Source: SCQX01 sp035720945
GTDB lineage: Bacteria > Pseudomonadota > Gammaproteobacteria > Burkholderiales > Burkholderiaceae_B
Assembly (NCBI GenBank): GCA_035720945.1
Contig: DASTNK010000137.1
Location: forward strand, 1 to 16,984
Direction: 5' to 3'
Length of the DNA stretch: 16,984 bases
In this document: positions 8,876 to 16,033 of the stretch, in pieces
Layout: each line of letters starts with the position of its first letter
Numbering within the stretch: position 1 is the first letter of the stretch
The notes under the pieces: model-generated
The model's database searches: none
Seen by the model: the letters and a program-made list of their open reading frames with translations, nothing else
Told to the model about the DNA's origin: nothing
Position numbers and translations under genes: made by a program

Positions 8876-9937
8876 ATGACAGCCAGACAACACAGTAGGA
8901 CACCGTGCCCGCCGGGCCCGGTGATGGTGGATGTGGCCGCCACATCCTTGACGCCGCACGAAAAAAAGCGGTTGAGGCACCCCCTGGTGGGCGGCGTGAT
9001 CCTGTTCGCGCGCAATTTCGAGAATCGCGGACAGCTCGAAGCCTTGTGCCGTGACATCCATCAGGCTCGGTCTGAACCCCTGTTGATCGCCGTGGACCAC
9101 GAGGGCGGGCGGGTCCAGCGTTTCCGCACGGATGGCTTCACTGCCATTCCCGCAATGGGCCTTCTTGGCGAGTTCTGGATGCGCGAGCCGTTGGGGGCGG
9201 TGCGGCTGGCGACCGAGGCGGGTTATGTGCTGGGAGCGGAGTTGCGGGCCTGTGGCGTGGACCTCAGTTTCACCCCCGTGCTCGATCTCGACCATGGGCG
9301 CAGCCGCGTCATCGGCGATCGGGCGTTCCATGCCGATGCGCGGGTCGTGGCCATGCTGGCGCGGGGCTTGATACAGGGGCTGAGCCTGGCGGGCATGGCG
9401 GCATGCGGCAAGCATTTTCCCGGCCACGGCTACGCGGAAGCGGATTCCCATCATGCGCTTCCCGTGGATGATCGTTCCCTGGCCGATATTCTGAAGGACG
9501 ACGCGGCGCCTTACGATTGGCTGGGCGATATGGTGTTGCCGTCGGTCATGCCGGCGCACGTCGTCTATCCCCGGGTCGACGACCAGCCTGCGGGGTTTTC
9601 GCGTGTGTGGATCCAGCAAGTGTTGCGTGGCGATCTGGCCTACGACGGGGTGGTGTTCTCGGACGATCTCACCATGCAGGGCGCTACCATCGCCGGCGAT
9701 ATCCTGGCGCGGGCGCGTGCCGCCCTGGGCGCCGGATGCGACATGGTCCTGGTGTGCAATCGCCCCGATCTCGCCGACGAGCTATTGGCGCGCCTTGACG
9801 TCGCCCCGTCGCCCGATTCGGTGCGACGTGTGCGCCGCCTGATGCCTGCCGCGGCGGCGCCGGACTGGAATACTCTGCAGGCGGATTCACGTTATCAACA
9901 TGCCCGAGCCCTTCAATCTCAAGTCGTTCCTGGCTGA
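8876..9937 (+). CDS. nagZ: NagZ, beta-N-acetylhexosaminidase (muropeptide recycling)
   Basis: The 353-residue glycoside hydrolase family 3 enzyme removes N-acetylglucosamine from anhydro-muropeptides in the cytosol. Key features: PGPVMVDV near the N-terminus, HPLVGGVILFARNF, DHEGGRVQRF, KHFPGHG (179-185) with the family dyad D190 and H192, and the nucleophile region FSDDLTM (D263/D264). No signal peptide is seen. The chosen ATG gives about 13 residues before the conserved start; the ribosome site is weak. The last 38 bases overlap uvrC in another frame. Confidence 0.94.
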   Translation: MTARQHSRTPCPPGPVMVDVAATSLTPHEKKRLRHPLVGGVILFARNFENRGQLEALCRDIHQARSEPLLIAVDHEGGRVQRFRTDGFTAIPAMGLLGEFWMREPLGAVRLATEAGYVLGAELRACGVDLSFTPVLDLDHGRSRVIGDRAFHADARVVAMLARGLIQGLSLAGMAACGKHFPGHGYAEADSHHALPVDDRSLADILKDDAAPYDWLGDMVLPSVMPAHVVYPRVDDQPAGFSRVWIQQVLRGDLAYDGVVFSDDLTMQGATIAGDILARARAALGAGCDMVLVCNRPDLADELLARLDVAPSPDSVRRVRRLMPAAAAPDWNTLQADSRYQHARALQSQVVPG

Positions 9938-11723
9938 CCTGCCGCACCTGCCCGGTGTCTATCGGCATCTCGACGCCGAAGGTGAGGTGCTGTACGTCGG
10001 CAAGGCGCGCGATCTCAAAAAACGGGTTTCGTCCTACTTCCAGAAGACCCAGCCCAGCCCGCGCATCGCCCACATGGTGGCGCGCGTCGCGCGCCTCGAG
10101 GTCACCGTGACCCGGTCCGAGGCCGAGGCGCTGCTGCTGGAAAACAACCTGATCAAGTCGCTCAGACCGCGCTACAACATTCTGTTCCGCGACGACAAGT
10201 CGTATCCGTATCTGCGCATCACTGGCCACAAGGCGCCACGCATCGCGTACTATCGCGGCGCCACCAGTGGCAAGGGGCGGTACTTCGGGCCCTACCCGAA
10301 CGCCTGGGCCGTGCGCGAGACCATTCAGATTCTGCAGCGCGTGTTCCAGTTGCGCACATGCGAGGACAGTGTCTTCGCCAACCGATCCCGGCCGTGCCTG
10401 CTGCATCAGATCGGACGGTGCTCGGCGCCGTGCGTGGGGGTGATTTCCCCCGAGGACTACCAACGCGATGTCGAACGCGCCATCCGTTTCCTGGATGGCC
10501 AGGCGCTGCAGGTCATGGACGACATCGAGGCCCGAATGCGCCAGGCCTCCGACAATCTACAGTTCGAGCAGGCCGCCACCTTGCGCGACCAGATGAAGGC
10601 GCTGGCCCGTGTGCTGCAGCAACAGTCCATGGAGCAGATCGGCGACGATGATGTCGACATCATCGCGGTCGCCGGCGCCGGTGGCCGGGTGTGCGTGAAT
10701 CTGGCCATGGTGCGGGGCGGGCGCCACCTTGGTGACAAACCGTTTTTCCCCACGCAGACGCAAGACGACAGCGCGGGGGATGTCTTGTCGGCGTTTGTGG
10801 GCCAGCATTATCTTGACGGCGCGTTGCCTGCCGTGCTGGTCTGTTCGCATCCGTTGTCGGACCCCGAGCTGGTCGATCTGCTGGCCGCGCAGAAAGGGGT
10901 GAAGGCGCGTGTCATCACTCGTCCGCAAGGACTGCGCCGAACCTGGCTCGAGCAGGCGGTCAAGAATGCCGAGATGGCGCTGGCCAGGCTGCTCACGGAA
11001 TCGGGGGCTCGCGCCGCCCGTACCGAGGCGCTGGCCGGCACGCTGGGGCTCGACACGGACGAGGCGGCGCTCGATGCCCTGCATGCGGAATGTTTCGACA
11101 TCAGCCATACGGCTGGAGAGGCAACCCAGGCATCCTGCGTGGTCTACAAACATCACGCCATGCAGCCCTCGCTGTATCGGCGCTACAACATCGCCGGCAT
11201 CACGCCGGGTGATGATTACGCCGCGATGCGCCAGGTGCTCACCCGGCGTTTTTCGCGCGTGGCGGAAGGGCAGGCCGAGCTGCCATCCCTGGTGCTGATC
11301 GACGGCGGCAAGGGCCAGGTGGAAATGGCACGCCAGGTGTTCGTCGAGCTGGGGCTGGATACGCACACCATAGTCGGCGTGGCGAAGGGAGAGGGGCGCA
11401 AGGTCGGGCTCGAGACGCTGGTGTTCGCCGATGGCCGTCCGTCCGTGGCGCTGGGCGTGGAATCCGCGGCCCTGATGCTGGTGGCCCAGATTCGGGACGA
11501 GGCGCACCGTTTTGCCATCACCGGCATGCGAGCCAAGCGCGCCAAGGCGCGCAACGTGTCGCGGCTCGAGGAAATTCCTGGTGTCGGTGCACGGCGTCGT
11601 CAGCGGCTGTTGGCCCGGTTTGGCGGGTTTTCCGGCGTGGTGGCGGCCAGCATCGACGATTTGTGCTCGGTCGAAGGCATTTCCGGCGAGCTCGCCGAAC
11701 GTATCTATCAGGCGTTGCGCTAG
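9900..11723 (+). CDS. uvrC: UvrC, excinuclease ABC subunit C
   Basis: The 607-residue nuclease makes both incisions in UvrABC nucleotide excision repair. Domains in order: N-terminal GIY-YIG nuclease (GVY at 19-21, YVG at 32-34, catalytic E81), a cysteine-rich stretch around residues 160-180, a UVR domain (NLQFEQAATLRDQM, about 217-230), the RNase H-like second nuclease with D400 and H403 (CFDISH), and two helix-hairpin-helix motifs near the C-terminus (about 553-607). The length is normal. The ATG at 9900 lies within nagZ. The TAG stop is part of the CTAG that borders a palindromic element. Confidence 0.97.
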   Translation: MPEPFNLKSFLADLPHLPGVYRHLDAEGEVLYVGKARDLKKRVSSYFQKTQPSPRIAHMVARVARLEVTVTRSEAEALLLENNLIKSLRPRYNILFRDDKSYPYLRITGHKAPRIAYYRGATSGKGRYFGPYPNAWAVRETIQILQRVFQLRTCEDSVFANRSRPCLLHQIGRCSAPCVGVISPEDYQRDVERAIRFLDGQALQVMDDIEARMRQASDNLQFEQAATLRDQMKALARVLQQQSMEQIGDDDVDIIAVAGAGGRVCVNLAMVRGGRHLGDKPFFPTQTQDDSAGDVLSAFVGQHYLDGALPAVLVCSHPLSDPELVDLLAAQKGVKARVITRPQGLRRTWLEQAVKNAEMALARLLTESGARAARTEALAGTLGLDTDEAALDALHAECFDISHTAGEATQASCVVYKHHAMQPSLYRRYNIAGITPGDDYAAMRQVLTRRFSRVAEGQAELPSLVLIDGGKGQVEMARQVFVELGLDTHTIVGVAKGEGRKVGLETLVFADGRPSVALGVESAALMLVAQIRDEAHRFAITGMRAKRAKARNVSRLEEIPGVGARRRQRLLARFGGFSGVVAASIDDLCSVEGISGELAERIYQALR

Positions 11724-11885
11724 TGTCCTGTTTGATTGGTTCGTACACTTGTATTCGGATGCATGGGCTTGCCAGGCAAGGCGCAAACCGCAGGGATAGC
11801 AGTGGCTATCGCGAGGATTTGCAACGCCCCATGGCGAGTCCAGGCGCCGAAGATAAGCAGCCGAATTAGTCAAACAGGACACTAG
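11720..11885. mobile_element. 166-bp palindromic, MITE-like element after uvrC
   Basis: The stretch is an imperfect inverted repeat from end to end. The outer 16 bases, CTAGTGTCCTGTTTGA (11720-11735), are an exact inverse of 11870-11885, and pairing continues through TTCG/CGAA and TTCGG/CCGAA blocks. The centre is GATAGC-AGTG-GCTATC (11795-11810), flanked by GCAAA/TTTGC. CTAG at both ends may be a 4-bp target duplication or part of the terminal repeat. It encodes no protein. This fits a non-autonomous transposon or large REP-like repeat. Which transposase family moves it is unknown; copy number elsewhere in the genome would decide. Confidence 0.7.
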
Positions 11886-11924
11886 GGGCCTTCTGAACAA
11901 GCCCCCTGATTGATGTGTTTTTTT
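11885..11924 (+). terminator. Weak intrinsic terminator of uvrC
   Basis: GGGG-C-CTT and AAG-CCCC form a 7-bp stem with one bulge and loop CTGAAC (11885-11905). A run of seven T lies at 11918-11924, 12 or 13 bases after the stem, further than usual. Its 5' arm begins at the last base of the palindromic element, so the hairpin probably lay directly behind uvrC before insertion. Confidence 0.4.
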
Positions 11925-11980
11925 GGCGAATCCCTTGCCTCGGACACTGGCTCCGCCCCGGCATAGGTTAGTATTGCCGT

Positions 11981-12559
11981 ATGCCGATCAATCTGCCCAT
12001 TATTCTCACCTGGCTGCGCATAGCCATGATCCCGGTTCTGGTGGGATTGTTCTACATTCCGTCGGGCTGGCTGTCGTTTCCCGTGCGCGATCTCATCGCC
12101 GCCTTGGCGTTCATCGTGGCGGCCGTCACCGATTGGCTGGACGGCTGGCTGGCCCGTCGCTGGAACCAGACATCGTCTTTCGGGGCGTTCCTCGACCCGG
12201 TGGCCGACAAGCTCATGGTCAGCGCGGCCTTGCTGATCCTGCTGCATCTTGGGCGTGTCGACATCCTCATCGCCCTGGTCATCGTGGGGCGTGAAATCGC
12301 GATTTCCGCACTCAGGGAATGGATGGCAAAAATCGGCGCCAGCGGCAGCGTGGCTGTGCATTGGCTGGGGAAATTCAAGACAGCAGCCCAGATGGTCGCG
12401 ATTCCGTGCCTGTTGTACTGGCAGCCTGTTCAGGGCGTGTCGGCCCGGGTAGTCGGGCAGGTGCTCATCGTCATCGCGGCCATCCTGACCGTATGGTCCA
12501 TGTGCTATTACCTGCGCCGCGCCTGGCCCGAGATCCGCGATCGGTCCCAAGCCTTCTGA
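11981..12559 (+). CDS. pgsA: PgsA, CDP-diacylglycerol-glycerol-3-phosphate phosphatidyltransferase
   Basis: The 192-residue inner-membrane enzyme makes phosphatidylglycerol phosphate from CDP-diacylglycerol. The CDP-alcohol phosphotransferase signature is complete: D54, G55, A58, R59, G68, D72 and D76 within DGWLARR...GAFLDPVAD. Hydrophobic segments occur at about 5-25, 36-52, 80-103 and 155-178, consistent with a multi-pass protein. Length is close to E. coli PgsA (182). It follows uvrC as in many proteobacteria, here after a 257-base gap holding the palindromic element. It ends 6 bases from the convergent queF stop. Confidence 0.95.
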   Translation: MPINLPIILTWLRIAMIPVLVGLFYIPSGWLSFPVRDLIAALAFIVAAVTDWLDGWLARRWNQTSSFGAFLDPVADKLMVSAALLILLHLGRVDILIALVIVGREIAISALREWMAKIGASGSVAVHWLGKFKTAAQMVAIPCLLYWQPVQGVSARVVGQVLIVIAAILTVWSMCYYLRRAWPEIRDRSQAF

Positions 12560-12565
12560 CGGGTC

Positions 12566-13426
12566 TTATTGACGTGGCGTGCGGCTCAGGCTGACATCGA
12601 TGGCCGAGCTGGCGCGCCACGGGTTGATGTCCAGCCCCCCCCGCCGGGTGTACCGGGCATAGACCAGCAGCCATTCCGGCTGGCAGGCGCGCCATATGTC
12701 GCAGTACATCTGTTCCACGCAGTGCTCGTGGAATTCCTTGTGCCGGCGCAGCGAAACAATGTACTGGAGCAGGCTGGCCGGGTCGATCCTCCGTCCCCGG
12801 TAACGTACTTGCACGCTGCCCCAATCGGGCTGGCCGGTGACCGGGCAATTTGACTTGAGCAGATCGGACACCAGCGTTTCGTCCACCACCGCCGCGTCCG
12901 GCAGACACCTCAGCAACCCTGGAACGGGCTGGTAGTGCTGGATCTCGACATCCAGATCGTCGATGTTGGTGCCGGAAAGCGGCTGCGGGACTTCCGAACG
13001 ATTGGCGTTCAGACGATCCAGCCAGACCCGCACCGGCGCTCCGGCGGCGTGGCTCAGATCCTGCTCAACAAGGTGCCGCACGGCCTCCGTGCCGTCGAAT
13101 CGCGTTTCCGTGAACGAGTTCAGATATAGCTTGAGGGATTTCGACTCGATCAGGCAAGGGCTGGATTCCGGAAACACGAACCGCGCCGTGCCCACCATGG
13201 GTTTGCCCCGGGGGTTGAGCCAGGAGAGTTCGTAAGCGGTCCAGATGTCCGCCCCGGTCCAGGGTGGCAACGGCGCCAGGGCCGCGCGGTTCGCCTCGCG
13301 CGCGATGGGAAACAGCAGCGCGGGATCGTAGTGGTCGGGGTAACGGATATCGTGACCCAGCGGGGCATTGGCCAGGCCGGATTCGTTCATTGCGCGTGTC
13401 GGCGGGTGTTGAGTTGGATCATGCAT
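12566..13426 (-). CDS. queF: QueF, NADPH-dependent preQ0 (7-cyano-7-deazaguanine) reductase
   Basis: This is the long, two-domain (YqcD/E. coli) form, 286 residues against 282 in E. coli. It reduces the nitrile of preQ0 to preQ1 for queuosine in tRNA. Motifs: NADPH-side ESKSLKLYLNSF beginning at E94, catalytic C194 in SNCPVTGQPDWGS with D201, then RRHKEFHEHCVE and a C-terminal ARYTRRGGLDINPWR. An in-frame ATG at 13477 would add 17 residues (MQNLNSAIRKR...) but has no ribosome site and no counterpart in the family; ATG at 13426 follows GGCGG. A later ATG at residue 13 is also possible. It is convergent with pgsA and divergent from aceA. Confidence 0.95.
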   Translation of the reverse strand: MHDPTQHPPTRAMNESGLANAPLGHDIRYPDHYDPALLFPIAREANRAALAPLPPWTGADIWTAYELSWLNPRGKPMVGTARFVFPESSPCLIESKSLKLYLNSFTETRFDGTEAVRHLVEQDLSHAAGAPVRVWLDRLNANRSEVPQPLSGTNIDDLDVEIQHYQPVPGLLRCLPDAAVVDETLVSDLLKSNCPVTGQPDWGSVQVRYRGRRIDPASLLQYIVSLRRHKEFHEHCVEQMYCDIWRACQPEWLLVYARYTRRGGLDINPWRASSAIDVSLSRTPRQ

Positions 13427-13509
13427 TGTACTGCCGCCGATCACGCGTTTTCGTATGGCGGAATTTAGATTTTGCATTATGAAAATTAATTATTGCAACG
13501 CACGATATT

Positions 13510-13529
13510 ATTTTTCACTAACGAAAAAT
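13510..13529. promoter_or_regulatory. Inverted repeat in the queF-aceA control region
   Basis: ATTTTTC (13510-13516) and GAAAAAT (13523-13529) form perfect 7-bp arms around ACTAAC. It lies about 24 bases upstream of the aceA -35 box, in a strongly AT-rich stretch (about 13478-13600). It could be a regulator site for aceA or queF, but A/T-rich arms make chance plausible. Confidence 0.35.
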
Positions 13530-13552
13530 CAATTTCATATTACAAAATAAAA

Positions 13553-13581
13553 TTGATAAATAATTGATCCATAACAATAAT
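13553..13581 (+). promoter_or_regulatory. Sigma70-type promoter of aceA
   Basis: TTGATA (13553-13558) and AATAAT (13576-13581) are separated by exactly 17 bases, each matching the consensus at five of six positions. The predicted start is near 13588, which puts the first base of a 16-bp palindrome at the transcription start and gives a leader of about 120 bases before aceA. Confidence 0.6.
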
Positions 13582-13587
13582 ATTTTT

Positions 13588-13603
13588 TGTCTTATATAAG
13601 ACA
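13588..13603. promoter_or_regulatory. Perfect 16-bp palindrome at the aceA transcription start (candidate operator)
   Basis: TGTCTTATATAAGACA is a perfect palindrome located 7 bases after the aceA -10 box. Palindromes of this size and shape are typical sites for dimeric repressors such as GntR-family proteins. Binding here would block isocitrate lyase transcription. The regulator is not in the window and its identity is inferred only by site style. Confidence 0.6.
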
Positions 13604-13707
13604 TATGAGTTTGTCGCAGAGCGTCATTGGCGTAGACTTTTTTCAACGGCCGCCCTTGTGGGTCCCGACTGATTTTTCAACTCCACTCTATGAAAAGGGG
13701 CATGACC

Positions 13708-15036
<1,329 letters not shown>

Positions 15037-15043
15037 GGCAACA

Positions 15044-15077
15044 CCATTCCGCCGCTTTCGGCAAAGCGGCGGAATGG
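15044..15077. terminator. Perfect 15-bp hairpin between convergent aceA and mazF
   Basis: CCATTCCGCCGCTTT (15044-15058) and its exact complement (15063-15077) flank a CGGC loop. The hairpin begins 7 bases after the aceA stop and ends 16 bases before the mazF stop on the other strand. Neither side has a T-run, so it is likely a bidirectional stop or an mRNA 3'-end stabiliser rather than a textbook intrinsic terminator. Confidence 0.6.
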
Positions 15078-15093
15078 CTGCGTGAACCCGGGC

Positions 15094-15423
15094 CTAATCC
15101 TTGAATATGAGGGCGTGCAGCTTTGCCCGCACCTGGGCCAGGTCGGCTGGCCCGATGCGACCGTGGAAGCTGATCTTGCTGTCGGCCCAACCTAGGCTCT
15201 TGACCTGGTCGGACAGGACCGCGCCGCCCTCGATGGGCACTTCGAAAGGGTAGCCCTTGATGCTGGGCGTGATGGGGCAGCAGACCATCAGGCCGGTTCG
15301 CTTGTTATAGGCTTGCGGGCTGAGCACCATGGCTGGTTTGTAGGACGAAGAGGCGCCGCGGCCCCTGGCCTCGAAGTGGACATGGATGATGTCGCCCGTG
15401 TCGGGGATATAGCGCTTGCTCAT
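15094..15423 (-). CDS. mazF: MazF-type toxin, sequence-specific endoribonuclease
   Basis: The 109-residue protein aligns without gaps over its first 60 residues with E. coli MazF as remembered: RYIPDTGDII, YKPAMVLSP, YNKRTGL, CPIT and KGYPFEV, then LSDQVKSL. MazF toxins cut mRNA at short motifs and are held by a MazE antitoxin. T52 is conserved, but the site of the E. coli active-site R29 is lysine (YKP for HRP), and T53 is proline. It lies 11 bases after mazE, the normal antitoxin-first order, presumably co-transcribed. Whether the R29K change weakens activity is unknown. It ends near the aceA hairpin. Confidence 0.9.
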   Translation of the reverse strand: MSKRYIPDTGDIIHVHFEARGRGASSSYKPAMVLSPQAYNKRTGLMVCCPITPSIKGYPFEVPIEGGAVLSDQVKSLGWADSKISFHGRIGPADLAQVRAKLHALIFKD

Positions 15424-15434
15424 GGTGGGCTCGA

Positions 15435-15665
15435 TCAGTCGCCGGCGGCGCCGAAGTCGACCTCAGGGTGCAGATTACGAGCCTTGACGCCGCTTAATAG
15501 TTGAGACAATACATATTCACCGGTACGCACCGGCTCGATGAGGATCGTTCCGCGTTCCACGCGGATGTCGATCATGTCTTCAAGGCCCAGTTTCAGGGTT
15601 TTGATCATTGAGGACGGCAGGCGCACGGCCGCACTGTTGCCCCATTTCTTGATGACGCCACGCAT
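15435..15665 (-). CDS. mazE: MazE-type antitoxin with AbrB/SpoVT DNA-binding fold
   Basis: The 76-residue protein has the MazE N-terminal DNA-binding signature IKKWGNSAAVRLP at residues 5-17, followed by the swapped-hairpin beta segment GTILIEPVR. Its C-terminal NLHPEVDFGAAGD matches the E. coli MazE tail (NLHENIDWGEPKD), which threads into MazF. It should neutralise the following toxin and repress its own promoter. The ATG follows CAGGAG by 7 bases, a strong site. A candidate promoter lies at 15784-15812. Confidence 0.92.
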   Translation of the reverse strand: MRGVIKKWGNSAAVRLPSSMIKTLKLGLEDMIDIRVERGTILIEPVRTGEYVLSQLLSGVKARNLHPEVDFGAAGD

Positions 15666-15745
15666 GGACGACTCCTGTGTCTGGCGTGGCCAGCAGGTTT
15701 CTCAGCTGGCCGGCCTGTGGTATTCAAGGGGCTGTGATCACCCGC

Positions 15746-15766
15746 GTTCGCGGCTTTGTCGCGAAC
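15746..15766. repeat. Short inverted repeat in the mazEF leader
   Basis: GTTCGCG (15746-15752) and CGCGAAC (15760-15766) are perfect arms around a 7-base loop. It would lie in the 5' leader of the mazEF transcript. It may be an operator for MazE or an RNA hairpin; there is no further evidence. Confidence 0.4.
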
Positions 15767-15783
15767 CGGCGACCGACAGTGCT

Positions 15784-15812
15784 AGCATACCAGTCGCATG
15801 CGTCGCAAACAA
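15784..15812 (-). promoter_or_regulatory. Candidate promoter of mazEF
   Basis: Read on the minus strand, TTGTTT (15807-15812) is followed after 17 bases by TATGCT (15784-15789), with TGG directly before the -10 giving an extended -10 element. The palindromic CGCATGCG lies in the spacer and could be an autoregulatory site. Confidence 0.45.
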
Positions 15813-15955
15813 TAATCTCGAATAATAAACTGTTTCCATATCCCGAAAGGCGTTTAATAGACGGATGGCGCAAAATGGTGTGGTGTCTGGGCCACTCAAC
15901 GGTTTGAACGCCGGCTTGGTGTGTGGCGCCATGCGGGTTGGATCGGCGGCACCGC

Positions 15956-15983
15956 CTTGAAATTCGCTCGATCGCCCGCACGT
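15956..15983 (+). promoter_or_regulatory. Possible heat-shock (sigma32) promoter of clpB
   Basis: CTTGAAA (15956-15962) is an exact match to the sigma32 -35 box. Twelve bases later comes CCCGCACGT, a partial match to the CCCCATNT -10 box. Its position, about 50-75 bases before clpB, a typical sigma32 target, supports it, but the -10 match is weak. Confidence 0.4.
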
Positions 15984-16033
15984 ATTCTGTATTCGGACGA
16001 CCGTCCCAGACCGATACTCAGAGTGAAGCAACC

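Larger units (their letters stand above)
15666..16033. other. 368-bp divergent intergenic region, mazE to clpB
   Basis: No convincing gene is seen here. From left to right it holds the mazE ribosome site, a 7-bp hairpin (15746-15766), a candidate mazE promoter (15784-15812), an AT-rich stretch with AATAAT repeated at 15811 and 15821, then a GC-rich stretch with a CTTGAAA heat-shock-like box before clpB. Frames crossing it on the minus strand show no recognisable domains. Confidence 0.6.

Noticed and set aside
11724..11881. The palindromic stretch as a tRNA, riboswitch or CRISPR unit
   Set aside because: There is no cloverleaf, no repeat-spacer pattern and no known aptamer core; its end-to-end symmetry fits a mobile repeat better.
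10557..11900. Long minus-strand open frame opposite uvrC and the palindromic element
   Set aside because: Its composition is low-complexity in R, H, L and G and it mirrors uvrC; no family is recognisable.
13427..13477. Longer queF start with 17 extra residues
   Set aside because: There is no ribosome site, it lies in AT-rich non-coding-like sequence, and family N-termini do not extend that far.
13690..13707. Upstream in-frame ATGs for aceA
   Set aside because: The AAGGGG ribosome site fits only the ATG at 13708, and the E. coli protein aligns from there.
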